A stretch of DNA of 64,000 bases from contig DFLT01000014.1 in NCBI GenBank assembly GCA_002375465.1, forward strand, positions 137,577-201,576, written 5' to 3'. The notes beneath the pieces are model-generated. The model had not been told where the DNA came from. It worked only from the letters and a program-made list of their open reading frames with translations, and ran no database searches. Origin of the DNA: Alphaproteobacteria bacterium UBA3612. GTDB lineage: Bacteria; Pseudomonadota; Alphaproteobacteria; Sphingomonadales; Sphingomonadaceae. This document shows, one piece after another, positions 34,453 through 42,294 of this stretch (position 1 is its first letter; each line of letters begins with the position of its first letter). Made by a program: the position numbers and the translations under genes.

Positions 34453-35607
34453 TTGCGCCTCGCCATCCTTTCCGCACGCGCCACGGACGCTCACGGTGGC
34501 TGTCTCGCGGAGCGGGAGATTCTCGGCACCACTCTTCTTGAGCGGCAAGCAGCGCTGTGTCGTGATCTGGGCGCGGAAAAATTCATCATCTTCGTCGACC
34601 GGATGCCGCCAGGGATTGCCGCAGCCCTCGAATGCCTGAGGGGGGAAGCGTCTGTCACCGTGCTGCGGGATTCGCGCGACATCGCCGCGCATCTGGATGA
34701 TGTCGATGCCGCGATTCTTGTTCGTGACGGCGTACTTTTCTCGGATGCTATCCAGGCACGACTGCCGCCTAGGCAAACCGAAGGTGTTTTCATCGCCAGT
34801 TATGAACGGTCGCCGGATGCCGGGCCCAGCGACCAGTTGATTGGCGACGGGATGCTGAGCGCAGGCCTCGCCGTCTACGCGCATGAGAACGTTAGCGATG
34901 CGTTGAAAGAGGTCGCCGATTGGGACATCGAGCTTGCCATGCCGCGGGCGATGCAGGCGCGCAGCGCACCGCATTTCATTCCTCTCGACCCGGCAACCGA
35001 AAGACACGAGGTCGCGAACAACGCTGCGGCGGAACGCTGGCTCATCCAGCAGCTTCCCGGTCGCCACACTGCGCGCGCGCTCCGGCCTATTCTAAGAGGT
35101 CTGACGGCTCTGCGTGTGGAGCCGGGCTGGTTTGCAATGGCTGTCATCGCTTGTGGGATTCTCGCGATACCCGCTTTCCTGTTTGCCTTGCCCAAGGCAG
35201 GATTTGTGCTGGCGCTGCTGTCCGCGCTCACATCGCCGCTCGCGCTGCCCCTCGGCCGGATAACGCACCACGGCCTAGTGAGCAGCCGACTGGCCCGAAT
35301 CAGGGCCGGGCATCTCGAATTCGGCTGGCTGGCTGCGTTGGCGTGGCCATTCCCCAATGTTGTCGCGCTCGCCGGAGGATTGTGCATGCTGATCGTTCTT
35401 GACCGGCGGGAGCGCGTCCTCGCCTCTGGCCAGGCGGGCGGAGGATGGCCAAAAGGTGCGGGTGTCCTCGTCCGCACGGCGTTGGCCGCCTTGATCTGGC
35501 TGTTGTCGGGGGACGTCGTCTTCGCTCTTGCCGGGGGCTGCGCGATCACGCTCGGCAGCATTTTCTGGCGGCAGGGGGCACGGATGAAGGGTTGCAGCGC
35601 ACCGTAA
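34453..35607 (+). CDS. Membrane protein resembling an inactive nucleotidyltransferase/CDP-alcohol phosphotransferase
   Basis: A 384-residue protein without a clear database-style name. Residues 1-165 look like a reduced nucleotidyltransferase (LLERQAALCRDLGAEKFIIF, then AAILVRDGVLFS), lacking the GxGxR nucleotide loop. From about 215 it becomes membranous: TALRVEPGWFAMAVIACGIL runs parallel to RLGMTPNMVTSIGAILCVA in the CDP-alcohol phosphotransferase at 41174-42244, and SALTSPLALPLGRI falls where that enzyme has its D-x2-DG-x2-AR motif, with both aspartates lost. Further helices are near 293-316 and 338-372. This is my alignment by eye. A TTG at 34453 is the only plausible start, with GGAG about ten bases upstream. 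It precedes the Wzi gene. Confidence 0.75.
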   Translation: MRLAILSARATDAHGGCLAEREILGTTLLERQAALCRDLGAEKFIIFVDRMPPGIAAALECLRGEASVTVLRDSRDIAAHLDDVDAAILVRDGVLFSDAIQARLPPRQTEGVFIASYERSPDAGPSDQLIGDGMLSAGLAVYAHENVSDALKEVADWDIELAMPRAMQARSAPHFIPLDPATERHEVANNAAAERWLIQQLPGRHTARALRPILRGLTALRVEPGWFAMAVIACGILAIPAFLFALPKAGFVLALLSALTSPLALPLGRITHHGLVSSRLARIRAGHLEFGWLAALAWPFPNVVALAGGLCMLIVLDRRERVLASGQAGGGWPKGAGVLVRTALAALIWLLSGDVVFALAGGCAITLGSIFWRQGARMKGCSAP

Positions 35608-35668
35608 CCGGGCTAATCGATCATCACTGCGCTCCCTGAGGCGAGGCGCGATCTAGCGGGGTTAATAA

Positions 35669-37165
35669 GTGCGAATTAGCGTCAAGATTGCGATGACTTT
35701 GTTGCTTTTTGCCGGTGCGCCGCCGCTGCATGCCGGTCCTTGGCTGCCGGCAGGCGATCGCCAGGTGCGCGAGGATGTAGAGCTTTTGACCGCTGCGGGA
35801 TTTATCCAAGGCCCCCTCGGTAGCTGGCCGCTGCCGTGGATGCAGGTGGCACCAGGACTGGCGCTTGCAAGGCAAGGTGCGCCGGCACCGCATATACTTG
35901 CCGCCGTGCGCCGGCTTGAGAGGCTATCCGCTCGTGACCTGCAATCCACCAGGGTAGAGGCCCGGGTGCAGGCTACAACAGATCCCGATCTGCTGCGCGA
36001 CTTTGAGGACACAGCGCGCGAGACGGTAGATGCCGGCTTTCGCTATGAATTCGACAGTGGTCGGCTGACGCTATCATTGGGTGGCGGCTATCGGGACGGT
36101 CAGGATGGCAGGGACTTCCATGCCGAAAACAGCTATGCCGCTTATGCCGCCGGAAACTGGGCACTTTATGCCGGCTATGTGCAGCATTGGTGGGGGCCGG
36201 GGCAGGATAGTGCCCTGCTGTTCTCAAACAATGCGCGGCCCATACCGCAAATCGGCATAAAGCGGCTGCAGCCGACGCCTATCGACTTGCCGGTCTTGCG
36301 CTGGCTTGGCCCCTTTAAGTTCGACGCCTTCGCCGGAATACTGACCGAAAAGCGCGAATCGACCCGCTATGACAATCCCGCGGTCGTAGGTTTTCGCGCA
36401 TCCTTCGAACCCGCCGATGGTTTCGAAATTGGGCTGAATCGCGCGCTGCAGCTTTGCGGGCGTAATCGCCCCTGCGGTGCCGGCACGGTCTTCGATGCCC
36501 TGTTCCCCTTTGGCGACGCGGAAAACACGGGCACGTTAGACGAGCCCGGCAACCAGTTGGGGGGCTTCGACCTGACCTATAGGTTCATGGCGGGCAATGT
36601 TGCGGCCAGCACCTACATGGAATGGGAAGCAGAGGATGAGGCAGGCATATTCCTGCTGGATCGCTTCGTGCGCATGTACGGCGCAACGGCAGCCGGCGCG
36701 CTCGGCGAACAAGGAGCCAGCTGGACCGCAAATGTCGAATATACCAACACCCTCGCCAAGGGCTATTTCGACGCAAACTCGTTCCTCGATCCAATTACTT
36801 TCGTTGGAATCGCATATAATAATGGCATTTACCGAGAGGGGTTCACCTATCGCGATGATGTCCTTGGTGCCAGCATTGGCGGTGACAGCGAACTGATCAC
36901 TCTGCGGGGCTCAATCACCGATACCAGCAACAGGCGCTATTATGCGGCATATCGGCGGGCCGAACTCAATAGCCCGGATCGGATCGGAAACATGGCGCTG
37001 TCGCGCAATCGGGAGCGGGTAAACATGCTGACGGCGGGCGCCGTTATCCCAACCTCCTTCGGTGATCTCAGCGGAGAGCTTCGTCTGCAGGACGACCGCC
37101 CGAACACGCCCGACCGGTCGTCCGCCCGCATATCGGCAGAGATCGGCTGGCGAACGCGGTTCTAG
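35669..37165 (+). CDS. Wzi-family capsule assembly outer-membrane protein
   Basis: A 498-residue beta-barrel protein of the Wzi family, which anchors capsular polysaccharide to the cell surface. A signal peptide (about 1-22, ending LHAG) is followed by VREDVELLTAAGFIQGPLGS, the family's N-terminal helical part, then alternating barrel strands; YAGYVQHWWGPGQDSALLFS is the diagnostic central motif, and the protein ends in Phe (IGWRTRF), as barrels should. GTG 35669 is the start; its ribosome-binding site is poor. It stands 61 bases after the pseudoenzyme gene. No Wza/Wzc partner is beside it, though a KpsD-like exporter lies 22 kb away. Confidence 0.9.
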   Translation: MRISVKIAMTLLLFAGAPPLHAGPWLPAGDRQVREDVELLTAAGFIQGPLGSWPLPWMQVAPGLALARQGAPAPHILAAVRRLERLSARDLQSTRVEARVQATTDPDLLRDFEDTARETVDAGFRYEFDSGRLTLSLGGGYRDGQDGRDFHAENSYAAYAAGNWALYAGYVQHWWGPGQDSALLFSNNARPIPQIGIKRLQPTPIDLPVLRWLGPFKFDAFAGILTEKRESTRYDNPAVVGFRASFEPADGFEIGLNRALQLCGRNRPCGAGTVFDALFPFGDAENTGTLDEPGNQLGGFDLTYRFMAGNVAASTYMEWEAEDEAGIFLLDRFVRMYGATAAGALGEQGASWTANVEYTNTLAKGYFDANSFLDPITFVGIAYNNGIYREGFTYRDDVLGASIGGDSELITLRGSITDTSNRRYYAAYRRAELNSPDRIGNMALSRNRERVNMLTAGAVIPTSFGDLSGELRLQDDRPNTPDRSSARISAEIGWRTRF

Positions 37166-37312
37166 CTTCTTTCGAACGAAGTCGTTTTCCACCAGAAACA
37201 AAAACGCCTTGAAGTTGAGGCAAATTTAAGATTTTGGAAGCACTGCGCAGCTAAGGTCGTCGGACCGGTGGGGATTTTCGATCCACGGCCAGATTAAGGG
37301 CAGGCGAGTCGA

Positions 37313-38356
37313 GTGAAGAAAACGGCAGGCTGGGGGATCGATGCGCGGTTGGCGCATCTGGCTGCAGCGCCCTCACGCGCTGCGCGGCCCTCCCGTCAGC
37401 ATGTAGATGCGTTATTCGATCCCGTGCTGCCATTGCTCAGTGACGAGCAGCGTTCCTTGGCCCTTTTCGCCTTTTCCAGCGTTTTGCGCGGTTTGGTGGA
37501 TGATCTCGCAGCGTCGGCGGTTCGGCCCGATCTCGATCTCGAACCGGTCATCGCCGCGCTCGAAGCGGATCGTACCCTGCGCAAGCCGGAGGTGGCCTCA
37601 GCAGTAATTCACCGGGCTGAGGAGCACAGGCTCGGTCGGCGGCTCAGGGCGGGCGCCTATGGTACTGAACAGGTCGATGCAGCGGATGGGTCTCTCCTCG
37701 ACGGACTTATCGCGTCGGAAGACGATACATTGTCGACACCCGCAATCGCCTATCAGGACATCATGCGTTCACGGCTCAATCGCGAAGGCGCGCCGCAATT
37801 GCATGCAGAGGAATTGCCGCCGCCGTTGGCAAACATCCTGTGTTGGACTGCCGCCGCCGCGCTTGCCCGCAGCGACGAGCCTGCTCGTCTGCCTCTTTGG
37901 AGCCTGACAGCGAAACGGCTGAACGCCCGCCGGGATGTTTCGGATTCGGCCCAGCACCGCGCCATGCGTCTCGCCGCTCGCCTTCAAGAACGCGGTGAGA
38001 TTGACGCGCTTTTGCTGCGTCGTCTTATCGCTGCCGGCGACCCTCTGATGCTAACGGCGGTCGTGGCCGCAAAGGCGAGCATCTCTTTGGGAACTGCGTG
38101 GAGCCTGTTATTCCGCGTCCAGATCGACGCGACGCTGGCGCTGCTGACCGCGATGAAGCTGCCGCAAACACAGATCGCCGCGATCGCGAGGCAGCTATTC
38201 GCAGCAACGGCGAGGGAGGCTGTGCAGGAAGATGTCGCGGAGGCCGCGATTGCAATCGAGGATCTGTTGTCGAACCGGGGCAGCGAAGATCTGCTTAGCT
38301 ATTGGCGCATAGACCCCGCCATGCGGACGGCGATGGACGTTTCAGCTTCGGAATGA
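37313..38356 (+). CDS. DUF2336-like all-helical protein
   Basis: A 347-residue soluble protein, almost wholly alpha-helical with HEAT-like repeats, rich in Ala, Leu and Arg (for example LLRRLIAAGDPLMLTAVVAA). The closest family I can suggest is DUF2336, a helical alphaproteobacterial group of unknown function; this is a tentative placement. No catalytic motif or membrane helix is visible. The GTG start has only weak upstream purines. Its stop codon overlaps the ATG of the kinase-like gene (ATGA), so the two proteins are made together and may form a complex. Confidence 0.8.
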   Translation: MKKTAGWGIDARLAHLAAAPSRAARPSRQHVDALFDPVLPLLSDEQRSLALFAFSSVLRGLVDDLAASAVRPDLDLEPVIAALEADRTLRKPEVASAVIHRAEEHRLGRRLRAGAYGTEQVDAADGSLLDGLIASEDDTLSTPAIAYQDIMRSRLNREGAPQLHAEELPPPLANILCWTAAAALARSDEPARLPLWSLTAKRLNARRDVSDSAQHRAMRLAARLQERGEIDALLLRRLIAAGDPLMLTAVVAAKASISLGTAWSLLFRVQIDATLALLTAMKLPQTQIAAIARQLFAATAREAVQEDVAEAAIAIEDLLSNRGSEDLLSYWRIDPAMRTAMDVSASE

Positions 38357-39147
38357 TATTCCCTTTCGTGCGCCAGTCGGTTACGGCTACGCAACGATGG
38401 ACCCATTTCATGCTTGTTGATGTCACGCCGGTATCGGCCGATGACCTGCTGCACGTGTTCGGGCATGATACCATGTTGGTTCGCCCCCCGCGCAAGACGC
38501 GGCAGGCGGCGCGTCAGACATTGGGAGAGCGTCTGTCCTCGCCCTTATCCGCAATGCTGGGCCAGGCCCGCCTGATTCGCGATCACGGCACCTACGATGC
38601 TTTTGCCGCCGACATAATACACGCGTGCGAACATCTTGGCCGCGTGCTCGTCGATCTCGACCAACAAGAAGAAACGGAAATTCACGCCGCGCGGGGAGAT
38701 GTTCGGCGCATCGTCAGGGAAGTCTGGGCCATGTTCCTGCCCGCCGCCGATGCCGCTGGTGTGACCTTGCTGCTGCAGGGCGGTGAGGGCCCGGCAATCG
38801 TCGCACGTACAGGGCGAAAAAGGCTCAGGCAGATCCTCATAAATCTTCTGTCCAACGCCATCAAATTCAGCGAGCATGGCGGAGCGGTCGAGGTGGCGCT
38901 GCAGGCCGGCGATCCGGTCTACATCCGGGTCAGCGATTCCGGACCTGGGATCCCGCCTGCGGATCGTGAAAGAATTTTTTCCCGATTCGAGCGACTGCAG
39001 AGTGAGATTGAAGGGAAGGGACTAGGGCTGGCGATCGCGCGAGCTCATGCGACCGAGCTTGGGGGGCGGCTTTATGTGGAGGACCCTGCCGCAGATGGGC
39101 CCTGCAATGGTGCCGTGTTCGTTCTCGAATTGCCCTTAGAGGGCTGA
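38353..39147 (+). CDS. Histidine-kinase-like protein lacking the phospho-acceptor histidine
   Basis: A 264-residue protein with an intact HATPase domain: N box NLLSNAIKFSEHGG (164-177), G1 DSGPGIPP (195-202), F box ERIFSRFERL, and G2 GKGLGLAIAR (221-230). The dimerisation helix reads LGERLSSPLSAML, where a kinase would read SHELRTPLNAIL; the His is Glu59 and the next Glu is Arg60. No membrane helix or receiver is present. It probably binds ATP but cannot autophosphorylate on the usual site. The start ATG 38353 overlaps the DUF2336-like stop; an upstream TTG would merely extend into that gene. Confidence 0.87.
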   Translation: MIFPFVRQSVTATQRWTHFMLVDVTPVSADDLLHVFGHDTMLVRPPRKTRQAARQTLGERLSSPLSAMLGQARLIRDHGTYDAFAADIIHACEHLGRVLVDLDQQEETEIHAARGDVRRIVREVWAMFLPAADAAGVTLLLQGGEGPAIVARTGRKRLRQILINLLSNAIKFSEHGGAVEVALQAGDPVYIRVSDSGPGIPPADRERIFSRFERLQSEIEGKGLGLAIARAHATELGGRLYVEDPAADGPCNGAVFVLELPLEG

Positions 39148-39178
39148 CACTCTTCACCGGGACGGATAGGCCGCTCCT

Positions 39179-39976
39179 GTGAAGAAAAATGACAATCTGG
39201 TGACGGCCCTGCTTCTTGCCGGCGCCCGTCCGGCGCATGCCGAACGCGGTCTGGGGCGGGGAAATGTTCCGAAGCCACTCATTGAGATTGGCGGACGTTC
39301 CATGTTGCGCCGTGTCGTCGATGCCTTACTGCAGGCGCCCTCGATTGGGACCACACGTATAATCTCCCAACGCGCAGACGAGATGGTCGAAAAGGCAGGC
39401 TTGGGTGCCTTGGACGTCGAGGCGAAAGTCAGTGGCAACTCGGTCAGTGCCGCCGTGCGCGCAGAGCTGGACGGCTGCTGGCCGTATCTCGTGACGACGG
39501 CGGATCACGCGCTTCTGACGCCGGCGCTGCTGGAAACATTTTTGGCCGCGGCGAGAGCCAGCAATGCCGACGTCTGCTTTGCCGTTGTCGAGCGCACGAC
39601 GCTGATGGCGCGGTTTCCTGAATCGAAGAGAACCTGGTTGAAATTTCGGGGTGGCGCCTATTCCGGTGCCAACCTCTTCTTTCTTGCACATCCCAGCGCC
39701 GCAGCCGCTGTAGACCTGTGGCAATCCGTGGAGCAGGACAGAAAGGCCAGCCGCGCAATTGTCGCTGCTTTTGGCCCGCTCCTTCTGCTAGGGGTCGTAA
39801 TGCGGCTGCTTTCGCTGCAGCAGGCGCTCCGCTTTGCCGGCAGGCGATTAGGGTGCACGGTGGAGGCCGTTATCCTGGATGAAGCGGAGGCCGCTATCGA
39901 CGTGGATACTGAATCCGACCTGCTGCAGGTTACATCTATTCTGAAGCAACGTGAGGAACCGAGCGTACGTGATTGA
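39179..39976 (+). CDS. Nucleotidyltransferase family protein (MobA/GlmU-like fold)
   Basis: A 265-residue NTP transferase. The nucleotide-binding start is TALLLAGARPAHAERGLG followed by VPKPLIEIGGRSMLRRVVDA; VTTADHALLTP contains the metal-binding acidic residue (usually D in PxxxxxD), and IDVDTESDLLQV ends the fold. The glycine loop is unusually long and altered (AGARPAHAERG rather than AGGxGTRL). GAYSGANLFFLAHP could shape the substrate pocket. It probably joins an NTP to a sugar- or polyol-phosphate; substrate unknown. GTG 39179 is the start. It overlaps the next transferase by eight bases. Confidence 0.83.
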   Translation: MKKNDNLVTALLLAGARPAHAERGLGRGNVPKPLIEIGGRSMLRRVVDALLQAPSIGTTRIISQRADEMVEKAGLGALDVEAKVSGNSVSAAVRAELDGCWPYLVTTADHALLTPALLETFLAAARASNADVCFAVVERTTLMARFPESKRTWLKFRGGAYSGANLFFLAHPSAAAAVDLWQSVEQDRKASRAIVAAFGPLLLLGVVMRLLSLQQALRFAGRRLGCTVEAVILDEAEAAIDVDTESDLLQVTSILKQREEPSVRD

Positions 39977-40718
39977 AAGAGCTATCATACTGAGCGCAGG
40001 GCAGGGGTCGCGTTTGCTGCCGCTGACAGAAGATCGGCCGAAGTGCCTTATCGATTTCAACGGTCGGACCTTGCTGTCATGGCAGCTCGACATGCTCATC
40101 GCTAATGGGATGAAAGAAATTTTCGTGGTCACGGGCTTTCGGGCGGACATGATCGATGCCGAGCTGACGGCACGAACCGATCCGGCAAACGTGCGTATCC
40201 AGACCATCTTCAATCCATTTTACAATGTTGCAGACAATCTGGGTTCTGTCTGGCTGGCGCGCGAATATATGGACCGCGGATTCTTGCTGTTGAACGGCGA
40301 TACGCTGGTTTCGCGCGAATTGATCGCCCTCGTTCTGGCCGCTCCCTCTGCCCCCATCCGCGTGACGGTGGACATAAAGAAGCAGGGATATGACAGTGAC
40401 GACATGCGCGTCGAACTAGACGGCGAACGTCTTCTCGACATTGGCAAGCGCCTGCCGGTGGAACGAAGCCATGCCGAATCCATCGGGCTGCTGCGTTTTC
40501 AGGACGACGGCGCAAAACAATTTCGTGCCAAGGTCGAGGAAATGATGGCCACGGACGAGGGGCTGAGAAACTGGTATCTGCGTGTCATTCATTATCTCGC
40601 GCTCGATCCCAAAAGCCCCGTTTTCGTGACCCCAATCGTGGGACATGAATGGGGTGAAGTGGATTTTCCCCGAGATGTGGAATCGGGCCGAAGCCTTACG
40701 AAAAGCTGGATGAGCTAA
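39969..40718 (+). CDS. Phosphocholine/inositol-phosphate cytidylyltransferase-like NTP transferase
   Basis: A 249-residue nucleotidyltransferase of the LicC/IPCT type. AIILSAGQGSRLLPLTEDRPKCLIDF (quoted in parts: AGQGSRLLPLT and RPKCLIDF) is the intact nucleotide and Lys motif; NVADNLGSVWLARE matches the base-binding loop, LLLNGDTLVS the metal-binding Asp, and VDIKKQGYDSDDM the substrate strand. It should make a CDP-linked phospho-alcohol such as CDP-choline, CDP-inositol or CDP-glycerol. GTG 39969 is preferred as it places the motif at the N-terminus with GAGGA upstream; GTG 39951 is possible. Next to a CDP-alcohol phosphotransferase, this is the likely donor-forming step. Confidence 0.87.
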   Translation: MIERAIILSAGQGSRLLPLTEDRPKCLIDFNGRTLLSWQLDMLIANGMKEIFVVTGFRADMIDAELTARTDPANVRIQTIFNPFYNVADNLGSVWLAREYMDRGFLLLNGDTLVSRELIALVLAAPSAPIRVTVDIKKQGYDSDDMRVELDGERLLDIGKRLPVERSHAESIGLLRFQDDGAKQFRAKVEEMMATDEGLRNWYLRVIHYLALDPKSPVFVTPIVGHEWGEVDFPRDVESGRSLTKSWMS

Positions 40719-40745
40719 CCCACAGCTATCGCCACGGAAGGGTTG

Positions 40746-41177
40746 TTATCGCGGCCACAGGCCCTTCAGCCAGCCGGTGAGCTCGGCAATATCGGCTTCG
40801 GACAGGTTCACAGCCTCACCCAACTGCGGCACCTTGGGCCAACCTGCGTCCGCATAGGCTTGTCCGGCCCGGATGCGATCTCCCTCATAACGCGGAATGA
40901 CGTGATAATGAACATGAGGGTCGACCATCATCAGCATGAGATAGTTGAGTTTCTCGAACTTCACTGCCTCCGACAGGACAGCTTCGATATGCGCTGTCAC
41001 ATCAGCAAGCTCTTCGAAGGCTTCGGCTGGTAACTTCGATAAGGCAAGCGCGTCGCTTTTTGCCGCGAGAACCAGACTGCCCAGGGTCGGCTGGGCGGGG
41101 CGCAACAGCACCACCCACTGATCATATTCGTGAATCAGAGTGGCTGGATATCCGAATTTCTCGATCGTATCGTTCAT
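40746..41177 (-). CDS. HIT-family nucleotide hydrolase/transferase
   Basis: A 143-residue histidine-triad protein. DPHVHYHVIPRY contains the HxHxH active site. TLGSLVLAAKSDALALSKL matches the Hint/Ap4A-hydrolase opening. HIT proteins cleave nucleoside phosphoramidates, dinucleoside polyphosphates or NDP-sugars. Its ATG overlaps the stop of the CDP-alcohol phosphotransferase by four bases, so it is co-translated and may salvage or hydrolyse a CDP-alcohol or CMP by-product; that link is inference. Confidence 0.92.
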   Translation of the reverse strand: MNDTIEKFGYPATLIHEYDQWVVLLRPAQPTLGSLVLAAKSDALALSKLPAEAFEELADVTAHIEAVLSEAVKFEKLNYLMLMMVDPHVHYHVIPRYEGDRIRAGQAYADAGWPKVPQLGEAVNLSEADIAELTGWLKGLWPR

Positions 41178-42244
41178 TCAGGTTCTTCCATATCGGTTCC
41201 AACCAGCCAACTTGTCAGCTCTTCGCCCCTGCGGCGGCGCATCGCAGCCTGGCATAGCCGAACGAAATGAAAGACGAGTGACAGGCCGGTCCAGATCGTG
41301 ACAGCCCATAGTCCCAGGTCGGGCCGGGCGAAAAGCAGGCTGAGCAATAGGATGACCATGTTGGGGTTCCGGCGTGCGGTCACAAGCCGAAATTGGGTGT
41401 CCGCGCGCTCCCAAACATGGATATGCATGTCGGCTACTCGGATGAAATAGCCTTCGATCAGGCGCTGCAAGACATAGCCCGCGACAAGCGCAGCGATCAG
41501 CCCCCAGAACAGCGTCGGATCCATCGCGAGGCCAACAGCGCCAAGGCCCGCACCCCAGGCCCACCACCAGAAGGGCGGGTGGACCAGGTCGATACCATGA
41601 TCGAAAATATTTCCCCACCAGCTGGACGTGATGCTGCAACGCGCAAGTTTCCCGTCGACTGTATCGAGCACCATGAAGATGAACGCAGTCGCCATGCCGG
41701 TCCAATACCAACCGTGCATCCACAAAAAGAACGTCGCCACACACAGAATGGCCCCGATCGACGTCACCATGTTCGGCGTCATTCCAAGACGAGCGGCAAT
41801 GCGCGTCAGGAACAGCGCCCATTCGGGCCATAGATATTTGGTCAAGGCATCTGTGACGCCCTTATACGCGGAATAATAGCTTGCACGCTCCAGAGTCGGG
41901 ACTGTCTCGGGCGTCAAGCGATCGAGAAATGGGCGCTCCCGTTTTCTCAGTTCATGATTGTAGATGGTGCGGCCGCTTTCATGGGCGACGACGCGCTCCG
42001 GCGCGCCGCGATGAGCGAGGACGGTTTCGCCGCCGAGGGTGAGGACAAGTCCGGGACGTTCAGCGACATAAGCATACCATTGCGGGTCAAAGGCAAAGCG
42101 GCGATCAACCTCGATGTAATTGTCGCCGGACAGGGCACCGTTCTTCTCTTCATGTTTCGTTGCCAGGCGGCGTGCACGCTCCTCTGCGGTCAGGCCCCAC
42201 AATCTTGTCTTGTTTTCGCCCGTGAAGCGGACACGATCGGGCAT
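41174..42244 (-). CDS. CDP-alcohol phosphotransferase with unusual N-terminal domain
   Basis: A 356-residue integral-membrane phosphotransferase. The catalytic motif D-x2-DG-x2-AR-x8-G-x3-D-x3-D is complete: Asp194, Asp197, Gly198, Ala201, Arg202, Gly211, Asp215 and Asp219. Helices run from about 140 to 340. The first 130 residues are not part of the normal family; DNYIEVDRRFAFDPQWYAYV and LVLTLGGETVLAHRG look like a remnant of the nucleotidyltransferase half found in bifunctional inositol-phosphate cytidylyltransferase/DIPP synthases. The enzyme should transfer a phospho-alcohol from its CDP derivative to a lipid or polyol acceptor. HIT follows in the same operon; the flippase gene is divergent, 50 bases away. 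Confidence 0.92.
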   Translation of the reverse strand: MPDRVRFTGENKTRLWGLTAEERARRLATKHEEKNGALSGDNYIEVDRRFAFDPQWYAYVAERPGLVLTLGGETVLAHRGAPERVVAHESGRTIYNHELRKRERPFLDRLTPETVPTLERASYYSAYKGVTDALTKYLWPEWALFLTRIAARLGMTPNMVTSIGAILCVATFFLWMHGWYWTGMATAFIFMVLDTVDGKLARCSITSSWWGNIFDHGIDLVHPPFWWWAWGAGLGAVGLAMDPTLFWGLIAALVAGYVLQRLIEGYFIRVADMHIHVWERADTQFRLVTARRNPNMVILLLSLLFARPDLGLWAVTIWTGLSLVFHFVRLCQAAMRRRRGEELTSWLVGTDMEEPE

Positions 42245-42294
42245 TGATAATCACCTGCGGAGAAAAACTGTTCTAGAAGGGCCTGCTACACCCG

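Noticed and set aside
36585..36794. Small minus-strand frames inside the Wzi gene and similar ones throughout
   Set aside because: All lie opposite strongly supported genes; GC-rich codon use produces such open frames by chance.
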